Positions 7,093 through 13,097 of a DNA stretch of 13,323 nt are shown here, piece by piece. The stretch is from NCBI GenBank assembly GCA_050180235.1, contig JBFXEJ010000144.1, positions 1 through 13,323 on the forward strand. Direction: 5' to 3'. Each line of letters begins with the position of its first letter. Positions within the stretch are counted from its first letter, which is position 1. The notes below the pieces were generated by a model. The model was not told the origin of the DNA. It did no database searches and saw only the letters and a program-made list of their open reading frames with translations. The position numbers were made by a program, and so were the translations under genes. The stretch comes from JAABRU01 sp050180235. GTDB taxonomy: Bacteria > Desulfobacterota > Desulfobacteria > Desulfobacterales > Desulfococcaceae.

Positions 7093-8211
7093 ATGAAAAA
7101 AAGGAACGTGCTGTTTTGTATGTCGATTTGCTGTGCTGTGCTGATTTTTTCAGGCATTTTTGCCGGATCTGCTCTGTCGGAAATCCGGCCCGGTTCTGCT
7201 TCCCTGAGTTTTATGGGAGGCGGATATTTCTTTGATGACGAACTGGATGTTCTGGATAAGGGAATCTCCGGAGGTCTGGGACTGGGTTACAGTTTTACCC
7301 GCAGTCTTGCGGCAGAACTGGGTTTCACCTTCATTTATGAAGAAGCGGATCTCTGCTGCTGTGAGGACAGGGATTTTGAGGTTTACGCTTATCAGCCCCG
7401 TGCGGATTTGCTCTACCACATCATGCCGGACAGCAGATTTGTTCCCTATCTGGCCGCAGGGGCAGCTTATATGCTGTATGATGACGACAATCTTGATCCC
7501 CTGGAAATTGACGATACCGTTCAGGCCAATGCAGGAATCGGAGCGAAATTCTTTTTCACGGAAAATATCGGCCTGCGCGCGGATGCACGCTATTATTACG
7601 GGTTTGAGGATTCCAGCAGCGAATATGCCCTTACCGCGGGTCTGGTCTTCCAGATGGGCGGGGAGCGGAAAGCAGCAGAACCCTGCGCAGACAGTGACAA
7701 TGACGGAGTCTGTGACGATGTGGATCGCTGCCCGGACACTCCTGCGGGCACAGAAGTGGACAGCGTTGGCTGCACCAAAGCCGAACCTTATGTGAAAATG
7801 GAAAAAACTGAGGGTACGGGTCAGGTCATGGAAAAGAGCGACGAACCGGCTCCTGTGCCGGCGCCTGCTCCGGAAATGATGAGCGTAACCGTATGGTTTG
7901 ACTTTGACCGCACTATCATCAAATCCGAATACCGGGCCAGACTGGAGGAGTTTGCCGCGTTTATGCAGCAGTATCCGGATACCCGTGCTGTAATCGAGGG
8001 ACATACGGACAGCATCGGATCGGCACACTACAATGACCGTCTGTCTGAAAAAAGAGCCCAGAGTGTGAAACGCTATCTGACCGAGCACTTCGGCATTGAT
8101 CCTGCCCGCATTTCGATTCAGGGTCTGGGGGAATCCCAGCCTGCTGCCACAAACAAAACCGCTGACGGACGGGCACAGAACCGCCGCGCTGTTTCCATCA
8201 CGATTAAGTAG
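7093..8211 (+). CDS. OmpA-family outer-membrane porin with TSP3 segment
   Basis: Predicted outer-membrane protein of 372 residues that links the outer membrane to peptidoglycan. Residues 1-29 form a signal peptide (KKR, hydrophobic core, cleavage near GSALS). Residues 31-188 are a small beta-barrel with alternating aromatic and glycine strands; the last strand ends ALTAGLVFQMGG. Residues 198-227 are a thrombospondin-type-3-like calcium segment (DSDNDGVCDDVDRCPDTPAG) whose three cysteines are typical of this class. Residues 250-260 are a Pro-Ala linker. Residues 264-372 are the OmpA peptidoglycan-binding domain, with WFDFDRTIIKSEY, IEGHTDSIGSAHYND and LSEKRAQSVKRYL; the binding Asp and Arg are present. 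A run of three cysteines at 88-90 in a barrel loop is unusual. AGGAGG lies 5 nt before the ATG. It is monocistronic, ended by the terminator at 8251-8283. Confidence 0.93.
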   Translation: MKKRNVLFCMSICCAVLIFSGIFAGSALSEIRPGSASLSFMGGGYFFDDELDVLDKGISGGLGLGYSFTRSLAAELGFTFIYEEADLCCCEDRDFEVYAYQPRADLLYHIMPDSRFVPYLAAGAAYMLYDDDNLDPLEIDDTVQANAGIGAKFFFTENIGLRADARYYYGFEDSSSEYALTAGLVFQMGGERKAAEPCADSDNDGVCDDVDRCPDTPAGTEVDSVGCTKAEPYVKMEKTEGTGQVMEKSDEPAPVPAPAPEMMSVTVWFDFDRTIIKSEYRARLEEFAAFMQQYPDTRAVIEGHTDSIGSAHYNDRLSEKRAQSVKRYLTEHFGIDPARISIQGLGESQPAATNKTADGRAQNRRAVSITIK

Positions 8212-8250
8212 TGCTTTGCCAACTTTGATTTTATTAGCCGAAGTGTACAG

Positions 8251-8283
8251 AAAAACCGGATTTTTTGGAAAAATCCGGTTTTT
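8251..8283 (+). terminator. Rho-independent terminator of ompA-like gene
   Basis: A 15-bp perfect stem (8251-8265 with 8269-8283) around the loop TGG has an A5 run on the left and a T5 run on the right of a CCGGA core. It begins 39 nt after the stop codon. Because both arms carry A and T tracts it could work in both directions. Confidence 0.85.
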
Positions 8284-8317
8284 GCAGCGCACAGATTCAA
8301 GACCGGCAGAGTAGCAG

Positions 8318-8424
8318 TAAGGTGATTTCCAGAAAAGAATATCCCACAAAAGCAGCAAAAGCCTCCGGCTTTTGCCATGTGCCTGTGAACTGAACCGGGA
8401 TATTTATTTTCAGAAATCACCTAA
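8318..8424. repeat. Palindromic element P2 (GGTGATTTC ends, TAA flanks)
   Basis: A 101-bp element (8321-8421) is bounded by TAA at 8318-8320 and 8422-8424. The 25-nt ends 8321-8345 and 8397-8421 are inverted repeats with 20 matches, outer nine GGTGATTTC perfect. The centre has a separate hairpin: GCAAAAGCC at 8355-8363 with GGCTTTTGC at 8367-8375. No coding frame is evident. The layout is that of a miniature inverted-repeat transposable element; a target duplication of TA or TAA would suit that. Confidence 0.75.
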
Positions 8425-8562
8425 GGTGATTTCGATTAATGATTATACCGTTTTTCGCAGGGCGGGCACGGCTTTTTGTGCCCGCCGTCCTGCTGAAACG
8501 GTGGGCACAAAAAGCCGTGCCCACCCTACAATATGGTACATTTTTTCATGGAAATCGCCTAA
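8422..8562. repeat. Palindromic element P3, abutting P2 through a shared TAA
   Basis: A 135-bp element (8425-8559) opens with GGTGATTTC and closes with GAAATCGCC, again with TAA on both sides. Its body is a long inverted repeat: 8459-8486 with 8500-8527, 28 nt each with two differences that would be G-U pairs in RNA, around a 13-nt loop. Each arm is itself palindromic (GGGCAC...GTGCCC), so four copies of the GGGCAC/GTGCCC pair are available for alternate folds. The arm text GGGTGGGCACGGCTTTTTG resembles repeats I recall in other bacterial genomes, but I cannot verify this here. Confidence 0.75.
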
Positions 8563-8569
8563 CATGATG

Positions 8570-8661
8570 TAACCAATCCTCCTTTGATTTTTTCAGAAAA
8601 TCCCCTCCTGAGAGTGGCAGGGTGTGTTTCATAAGTATGTTTTCAATGGCGGATTGGTATA
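8570..8661. repeat. Palindromic element P4 (ATACCAATCCGCCATTGA-type ends)
   Basis: The left end AACCAATCCTCCTTTGA (from 8571) is inverted with respect to the right end, which reads TATACCAATCCGCCATTGAA on the minus strand (about 8643-8661). The interior 8591-8634 is closely similar to 13129-13174. It contains no gene with a ribosome site; a reading frame from 8622 into minC uses it only as an artificial upstream extension. Confidence 0.65.
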
Positions 8662-8714
8662 AAACATTATGTGTTATTACCGTTCACACGGAAAGACCGC
8701 GGGAACGGAAAACC

Positions 8715-8744
8715 CCGGAGTGCGAATCATTTTCCGCACTCCGG
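8715..8744. terminator. Hairpin with A/T flanks upstream of minC
   Basis: CCGGAGTGCG (8715-8724) pairs perfectly with CGCACTCCGG (8735-8744) around a 10-nt loop, followed by TTTT and preceded by AAAACC. It looks like a rho-independent terminator, possibly bidirectional, and sits 39 nt before the minC start. It may shield the min genes from upstream transcription, or attenuate them if their promoter lies further upstream. Confidence 0.55.
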
Positions 8745-8783
8745 TTTTCATGCCCTGTTATGACCATCCGGTCATGGATATTT

Positions 8784-9503
8784 ATGGAAAAGACAAACCC
8801 GGAAGAACCTGAAATATCAGAAAAAGCAGCGGTACGGATCAAAGGGGTGGGCAGCAGTCTGTGGGTCACGGTGGATCCGGACGAGCCTGGGGAATATCTG
8901 CGCTCGGAACTGAACAGACTGTTCAGTTCCCTGAATCAGCCGTCTGTCAATGCCCGCGTGGTGCTTGATACCGGAGAAACTGAAGGCTGCGATGAACTGA
9001 TTGGGGAACTGGCGGCATATTTAACAGAAAACTGCGGGGTGGCCGCGGTTTCACGGCCTCCGGACAAAGTTTCACAGTCAAAGACTGCGGAAGAAAGAAC
9101 GCGGAAATGGGATATGGATTATTCCTGGGATCATCAACAGACAGATGTACTCCTGCTGAGCGGCCGTATCCGTTCAGGGCAGAAGGTCAATGCCCGGAAC
9201 CATTTGGTCATACTGGGCGATGTCAATCCGGGTGCAGAGGTGCTGGCCGGAGGGGATATTCTGATTCTGGGAAGTCTGCTGGGTACGGCCATTGCCGGAC
9301 AGCCGGATAATGAGGACTCAATTGTGCTGGCCCTTGATTTCCGGCCCACACAGATACAGATCGGCAGTTATGTCGCGGCAGGCCCACCCTCTTCTCCCGG
9401 AAAAATGATTGAATTCGCACATGTGGAAAAAGGGCGCATTGTGGTGGAGAAATATCTGGAGGCCAACCCCTTTGGCCGGCTGCCCTGGCCTGTGGTCAGA
9501 TAG
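8784..9503 (+). CDS. minC: Septum-site-determining protein MinC
   Basis: Inhibitor of FtsZ polymerisation that, recruited to the membrane by MinD, blocks division near the poles. It has 239 residues, normal for MinC. The N-terminal FtsZ-interacting domain is at about 14-100 (VRIKGVGSSLWVTVDP, then a Leu-rich helix); residues 100-118 form a charged linker. The C-terminal right-handed beta-helix at 120-223 has GRIRSGQKV, LVILGDVNPGAEVLAGGDILILGSL and ALDFRPTQIQIG, which are typical MinC text including the RSGQ-type MinD-contact turn. The ATG at 8784 is chosen because the conserved domain begins shortly after it; only a weak GGA lies before it. The frame is open back to 8622, but that stretch crosses a hairpin and a repeat element. 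It is first of a minC-minD-minE cluster, with 95 nt before minD. Confidence 0.92.
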   Translation: MEKTNPEEPEISEKAAVRIKGVGSSLWVTVDPDEPGEYLRSELNRLFSSLNQPSVNARVVLDTGETEGCDELIGELAAYLTENCGVAAVSRPPDKVSQSKTAEERTRKWDMDYSWDHQQTDVLLLSGRIRSGQKVNARNHLVILGDVNPGAEVLAGGDILILGSLLGTAIAGQPDNEDSIVLALDFRPTQIQIGSYVAAGPPSSPGKMIEFAHVEKGRIVVEKYLEANPFGRLPWPVVR

Positions 9504-9598
9504 GTTTTCAGATGTCAGTGCGCAGGTGGATGAAGCGGCAGATCGGCTGACCGGAATGTCTGCGGGCTCAACAAGATCAACAAAAATGAGGTTATGCT

Positions 9599-10399
9599 TT
9601 GGAAGGAAAAATCATAGTCGTCACTTCAGGCAAGGGCGGTGTGGGCAAAACCACTGCCACAGCTTCCCTGGGCGCTGCCCTGGCACTGGAGGGGAAGAAA
9701 GTGGTGGTGGTGGATATGGATATCGGGCTCAGAAACCTGGACGTGGTGATGGGGCTGGAAAACCGCATTGTCTTTAATGTGGTGGATGCTGTTAAGGGAA
9801 AATGCAAACTCAAACAGGCTGCCATCAAGGATCGGCGGGTGGAGAATCTTTTTCTGATTCCAGCATCCCAGAGCGACAACAAGGATGTGCTTTCCCCCGA
9901 CGAGATGGTAACCTTTGGAAAAATGCTGCGCAGGCATTTCGAGTATATTCTCATAGACTGCCCCGCGGGAATTGAAAGGGGTTTTGAAAACTCGGTGGCC
10001 GCAGCAGATGAGGCTTTGGTCATATGCACTCCCGAAGTTTCGGCTGTCCGGGATGCAGATCGGGTAATCGGTCTGCTTCTGGCCAAATCCATTCCTCCCA
10101 AACTGATTGTGAACCGGATTATCCCGCAGATGGTGGAAAGGGGGGATATGCTCAGTCACACGGACATGGTGGATGTGCTGTCCATTGAACTGATTGGGCT
10201 GGTGGAGATGGACGATAATGTGGTCATCTCCACCAATACAGGCAATCCATTGATTTTGCAGAAAGATTCCAAAGCAGGAGAGGCATTTCGGCGCATTGCC
10301 AGGCGCATAAACGGAAACACGGATATTCCCATACAGGTTCCCCAGTCCCAGAAGAGTTTTTTCAAAAAAATCCGCAACAAACTCGGGCTTGGCGGATAA
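9599..10399 (+). CDS. minD: Septum-site-determining ATPase MinD
   Basis: ParA/MinD-type ATPase that binds the membrane as an ATP dimer and carries MinC; MinE stimulates its ATPase activity. It has 266 residues. The deviant Walker A is GKGGVGKT at 11-18, with signature K12 and catalytic K17. D41 is in VVVVDMDIGLRNLD, Walker B is YILIDCPAG, and the C-terminal amphipathic membrane-targeting helix is SFFKKIRNKLGL. The start is TTG at 9599: GAGG at 9588-9591 lies 7 nt upstream, and the ATG codons nearby (9586, 9594) are out of frame. minE starts 11 nt after its stop. Confidence 0.97.
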   Translation: MEGKIIVVTSGKGGVGKTTATASLGAALALEGKKVVVVDMDIGLRNLDVVMGLENRIVFNVVDAVKGKCKLKQAAIKDRRVENLFLIPASQSDNKDVLSPDEMVTFGKMLRRHFEYILIDCPAGIERGFENSVAAADEALVICTPEVSAVRDADRVIGLLLAKSIPPKLIVNRIIPQMVERGDMLSHTDMVDVLSIELIGLVEMDDNVVISTNTGNPLILQKDSKAGEAFRRIARRINGNTDIPIQVPQSQKSFFKKIRNKLGLGG

Positions 10400-10410
10400 G
10401 GAGGCCTCTT

Positions 10411-10689
10411 ATGTTCAACGGACTGTTCCGAAAATTTTCCGGCAAAAACAAAGACAGCAAAGAGGTTGCCAAAAAGCGGCTCAAATTTGCCCTGATCTAT
10501 GACAAACTTGAGGTGTCTGATGATATTATCAAAAATCTGCACAGGGATATTGTGGAGGTGATCTCCCGCTATTTTGAAATCGATCAGGACGCGTTCAAGC
10601 TCGACATCCGGAGATCAGATGAACTGTCCGCGCTTGTGGTAAACACACCTATTTTATCGGCCAAACGCAGCAAGTCATCTTTACCCTGA
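10411..10689 (+). CDS. minE: Cell division topological specificity factor MinE
   Basis: Stimulates MinD ATPase activity and drives its release, so that MinC/MinD clear mid-cell. It has 92 residues, the usual size. It shows an N-terminal membrane-binding amphipathic stretch (MFNGLFRKF), the MinD-contact helix at about 18-36 (KEVAKKRLKFALIYDKLEVS) and the dimerisation domain up to about 80 (IVEVISRYFEID, then VVNTPI). The tail is basic. AGGAGG lies 7 nt before the ATG. The stop is only 7 nt from the stop of the convergent iron-sulfur gene and no hairpin terminator is visible between them. Confidence 0.95.
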   Translation: MFNGLFRKFSGKNKDSKEVAKKRLKFALIYDKLEVSDDIIKNLHRDIVEVISRYFEIDQDAFKLDIRRSDELSALVVNTPILSAKRSKSSLP

Positions 10690-10696
10690 AATTACG

Positions 10697-11425
10697 TCAT
10701 TTTTTTTGTTTTCCCTTTTTGCTTATGATTATCTCTGTGTGAGGAATTTTCTTTCCGGCTTTCTCCATTCCTTTGCTGACAATTGAGGGCAGAGCACTGC
10801 AGCATGGCACTTCCATATATACAATGGTAATGCTGCGGATGTCTGCCAGGGTGAATATTTCAGCAAATCTCTGAATATACATCTGTGCATCATCAAATTT
10901 GGGGCAGCCCATCATGACGATCTTCCCTCTGATCAAATCCCGGTGCAGTGAGGCATACGCGGCAGCACAGCAGTCGGCCAGCACCAGAATATCCGCATGT
11001 TTCAGAAAGGGCGCATCAGGCGGAATCAGGCGGATCTTTACAGGCCAGTGGGACAGGGCGGACTGTGCTTCAGCCGTATGCTCTTTTCCCGGAACCGCAT
11101 CCATCGGGGCAAATACCTGTATATGGGAAGAGGGACATCCGCAGGCCATTTTTTTGGGGGCTTCCTTTTCCTTTTTCTCCTTTTCCGCCAGATACTCTTC
11201 CACTGCCCTCTCATCAAATTCCTCGGCTTCCCGTTCCACAATTTTCAGGGCTCCTGTGGGACATTCCCCAATGCAGGCACCCAGCCCGTCGCAGAATCTT
11301 TCGGCCACCACTTTGGCTTTGCCATCAATAATATCCAGCGCGCCTTCCGCACAGCCGGTGACACACTGACCGCAGCCGTTGCAGAGCTGCTCATCAATTT
11401 CAATTATTTTTCTCATGACTTTCAT
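10697..11425 (-). CDS. FrdX-like iron-sulfur (ferredoxin-domain) protein
   Basis: Cytoplasmic iron-sulfur protein of 242 residues. The first cluster motif is canonical: C15, C18, C21, C25. The second (CDGLGACIGECP) has C45, C51 and C55 with Leu48 where the second cysteine would be, so it may hold a 3Fe-4S cluster or take an outside ligand. A Lys/Glu-rich linker follows (66-92), then a C-terminal domain of about 145 residues with its own cysteines: CGCPSSH at 95-101, DCC at 151-153, GCPKFDD at 173-179 and PCC at 207-209. Proteins of this layout occur beside the hybrid-cluster protein gene hcp in sulfate reducers and clostridia (FrdX) and are HcpR-controlled there. No hcp is in this window; the assignment is by domain layout. 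AGGAGG precedes the ATG at 11425. Confidence 0.82.
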   Translation of the reverse strand: MKVMRKIIEIDEQLCNGCGQCVTGCAEGALDIIDGKAKVVAERFCDGLGACIGECPTGALKIVEREAEEFDERAVEEYLAEKEKKEKEAPKKMACGCPSSHIQVFAPMDAVPGKEHTAEAQSALSHWPVKIRLIPPDAPFLKHADILVLADCCAAAYASLHRDLIRGKIVMMGCPKFDDAQMYIQRFAEIFTLADIRSITIVYMEVPCCSALPSIVSKGMEKAGKKIPHTEIIISKKGKQKK

Positions 11426-11466
11426 GGATTTCCTCCTAGGTTCAGTATTAAAGTTTCAGTTTTAAG

Positions 11467-11512
11467 ATTGTAAATACACAGGAAACGGAATATACGCATT
11501 GACTTAGATCAA
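11467..11512 (-). promoter_or_regulatory. FNR/HcpR-type operator plus -10 box for the iron-sulfur gene
   Basis: TTGACTTAGATCAA at 11499-11512 matches the CRP/FNR-type pattern TTGAT-N4-ATCAA with one base different. On the minus strand a TACAAT -10 box lies at 11472-11467, implying a start near 11460-11462, so the operator is centred about 42-45 nt upstream of it, the position for class II activation. No -35 of quality is present, which suits an activator-dependent promoter. HcpR is the family member to expect given the gene, but other FNR-like proteins would fit. Confidence 0.6.
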
Positions 11513-11715
11513 GACAGCATGGAAATTTCTTTTTTTGGTCAGATTTGCAACGCAGTGATGTGACAGAGCATCCGGAAAAACCGGTATTCCTTTACAGACA
11601 GACGCCTGACCGGCAAAAAAATTTTTGGTCTCTGTGAAAAATCTTTGCACACTGCGGAAAATTTACCGGTATTCTGTGCATCAAAAAAGAGATTCTGCAG
11701 TATTCTCTTTATCCC
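11513..11715. other. Intergenic AT-rich stretch, no gene seen
   Basis: Between the two divergent promoters there is no supported coding frame. A small CCGG-A5-CCGG hairpin (about 11572-11584) and two copies of ACCGGTATTC (about 11580 and 11664) are the only structure noted; their significance is unknown. Confidence 0.4.
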
Positions 11716-11758
11716 TGGAGACTTGAAAAATAAAAATATACCGTTTATAATGTCTCCA
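11716..11758 (+). promoter_or_regulatory. Near-consensus sigma-70 promoter framed by inverted heptamers
   Basis: TTGAAA (11723-11728) and TATAAT (11746-11751) are separated by exactly 17 nt. TGGAGAC at 11716-11722 touches the -35 box and its exact inverse GTCTCCA at 11752-11758 touches the -10 box. A dimeric repressor contacting both would cover the whole promoter; alternatively the right heptamer is at the transcript start. It would transcribe the micro-frame at 11784 and then the TerB-domain gene. Confidence 0.7.
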
Positions 11759-11783
11759 AATTTTTAACGCAGGAGGCATAATC

Positions 11784-11819
11784 ATGAAAACATCAACTGT
11801 AATACCAATTCTCTGTTGA
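11784..11819 (+). pseudogene. 11-codon reading frame, probable gene start cut by a repeat (or leader peptide)
   Basis: AGGAGG (11771-11776) lies 7 nt before ATG, and the promoter above is well placed, so translation should start here. The frame encodes only MKTSTVIPILC. From codon 6 on it lies in the left end of the palindromic element at 11800-11941, and the stop is inside that end. The simplest reading is a gene whose body was displaced by the element; a leader peptide is the alternative. Confidence 0.5.
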
Positions 11820-11941
11820 TTCTATACGATACAGGATACAAATCCGGAGGAGTGCAAAAATTAAGCGGAGCGGTTTTTTGCAAACGCTGAACAGCGGAAA
11901 AACTGACGGTATTGTATTAAATCAATGGCGAACCGGTATAA
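11800..11941. repeat. Palindromic element P5 carrying core copy 2
   Basis: The ends 11800-11827 and 11914-11941 are inverted repeats over 28 nt with 20 matches, of the ATACCRATTCGCCATTGATT type also seen at 8570-8661 and 13098-13125. In the middle it carries the same 37-nt core as element P1, although P1 has unrelated ends. It lies in the predicted leader of the TerB-domain gene. Confidence 0.7.
11846..11882 (+). repeat. 37-nt core repeat, copy 2
   Basis: Identical at all 37 positions to 4472-4508, with the same 8-bp stem (TGCAAAAA with TTTTTGCA) and AGCGGAGCGG loop. The flanks on both sides differ from those of copy 1. Confidence 0.85.
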
Positions 11942-11953
11942 TCCGTAAGTGAG

Positions 11954-11968
11954 TCACCGCAGGTGACA
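11954..11968. other. Small perfect hairpin GTCACC-GCA-GGTGAC
   Basis: A 6-bp stem with a 3-nt loop sits between element P5 and the TerB-domain gene, about 65 nt before the start codon. No U run follows, so it is not an obvious terminator; it may be a leader structure or a short operator. Confidence 0.35.
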
Positions 11969-12033
11969 GAATTAAGTTTATTTATGAAAACTGAAAATTT
12001 TTGGGAAGATACCTAAAAGCGGGGAAAAAATCG

Positions 12034-13056
12034 ATGATGAGCTTGCTTGACAGGGTAAAAAAGGTCAAAAGCAAAAATTTCATGGAAGCAGTGGCCGCAG
12101 GCAGCGCTATGGTCGCGTTTGCAGACGGACTGGTTAGGCCGGAGGAAGTGGACAAACTGCTGGAATACGTCCGGATGGATGAAAATCTCAGGGTCTTTGA
12201 CTCTCTGGAGGTCATGGAAACTTTTGAAAAATACATTCAGCAGTTTGAGTTTGATTTTCAGATTGGAAAAGAAAAGGCACTCAAAACCATCCGCAGGATT
12301 GACAGAAACACGGAAGAGGCCAGACTGCTGATTCTTGTGTGCTGCGCAATAGGGAGTGCTGACGGGGATTTTGGCAACAACCAGCGTCTGGTTGTCCGGG
12401 AAATGTGCCGCATAATGGGAGTTGATCACAGACATTTTGATCTGAATCTGCGCGCACCTTCTCCCGAAGATTTTCCCAAAGGCAGAGAATCCCGTCCCAG
12501 AGGCGTTCTGCCGAACAATATTCCGGAATGGATGAAAAATCCGCCCCGGCTGCATTCACCTTCCAAAAAAGAGGATAATCTGCCGGACTGGATGCGCAAC
12601 CCGCCCCGGCTGCCGGAACCCTCAAATCAGAAAAAGAAACTGCCGGAGTGGATGAAAAATCCCCCGGAAATGCAGAAACATGCAGAGAAAAAAGACAGTA
12701 TGCCGGACTGGATGCGCAACCCGCCCCGGCTGCCGGAACCTTCAAATCAGAAAAAGAAACTGCCGGAGTGGATGAAAAATCCCCCGGAAATGCAGAAACA
12801 TGCAGAAAAAAAAGACAGTCTGCCGGAATGGATGCGCAACCCGCCCCGGCTGCCGGAACCTTCAAATCAGAAAGAGAAACTGCCGGACTGGATGAAAAAT
12901 CCCCCGGAAATGCAGAAACATGCAGAGAAAAAAGACAATCTGCCGGAATGGATGAAAAATCCCCCGAATCTTCAGCCCCGGACAAAAAAACAGGACAATC
13001 TGCCGGAATGGATGCGCAACCCGCCTGCATCATCTGGCAGTAAAATGAAGAAATGA
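12034..13056 (+). CDS. TerB-domain protein with nine-fold P-x-W-M-x-N-P-P repeat tail
   Basis: A protein of 340 residues, no signal peptide. Residues 1-137 are a helical TerB (tellurite-resistance/DjlA N-terminal-like) domain: AAGSAMVAFADG near 21-32, FEFDFQIGKEKAL at 71-83 and IGSADGDF at 106-113 are typical, with the acidic residues proposed to bind metal. TerB domains act in stress-linked, membrane-associated complexes. From 163 on, nine units of exactly 20 residues each start with a variant of LPEWMRNPP (positions 163, 183, 203 and so on to 323). Two spacer types alternate, RLPEPSNQKKK and EMQKHAEKKDS. The tail is basic and proline-rich, hence probably disordered. The start is at 12034 (a second ATG follows at once), with GGGG some 10 nt upstream. 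The role is unknown; the tail looks like a multivalent binding array. No other ter gene is nearby. Confidence 0.82.
   Translation: MMSLLDRVKKVKSKNFMEAVAAGSAMVAFADGLVRPEEVDKLLEYVRMDENLRVFDSLEVMETFEKYIQQFEFDFQIGKEKALKTIRRIDRNTEEARLLILVCCAIGSADGDFGNNQRLVVREMCRIMGVDHRHFDLNLRAPSPEDFPKGRESRPRGVLPNNIPEWMKNPPRLHSPSKKEDNLPDWMRNPPRLPEPSNQKKKLPEWMKNPPEMQKHAEKKDSMPDWMRNPPRLPEPSNQKKKLPEWMKNPPEMQKHAEKKDSLPEWMRNPPRLPEPSNQKEKLPDWMKNPPEMQKHAEKKDNLPEWMKNPPNLQPRTKKQDNLPEWMRNPPASSGSKMKK
12520..13026 (+). repeat. 60-bp tandem repeat array inside the TerB-domain gene
   Basis: Nearly nine units of 60 bp, organised as 120-bp pairs. 12601-12660 and 12721-12780 differ at one base; 12661-12720 and 12781-12840 differ at three. 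The near-identity shows recent duplication or gene conversion. The outer units (first and last two) are more divergent, as expected when the centre of an array turns over. Confidence 0.92.
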
Positions 13057-13097
13057 ATGATTGCCTGTCTGAACCCTGATTTTCAGGATTGACGGAT

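Noticed and set aside
7150..8358. 402-residue open frame antisense to the ompA-like gene
   Set aside because: It lies opposite a clear OmpA gene, has no ribosome site and no recognisable domain; it also crosses the terminator. It is a by-product of codon bias.
8622..8783. 54-codon upstream extension of minC
   Set aside because: It starts inside a palindromic element and crosses a strong hairpin, and the added residues do not resemble MinC. The ATG at 8784 fits family length.
10690..10720. Terminator between minE and the convergent iron-sulfur gene
   Set aside because: There is a T8 run at about 10700-10708 but no stem precedes it on either strand.
11984..12016. 10-codon frame MKTENFWEDT before the TerB-domain gene
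   Set aside because: It has no ribosome site and no conserved feature. It is noted only because it shares the MKT start with the micro-frame at 11784, which I take as coincidence.
12520..13026. CRISPR-like regular repetition
   Set aside because: The period is 60 bp without unique spacers and the repeats are in frame and coding. It is a protein tandem repeat.
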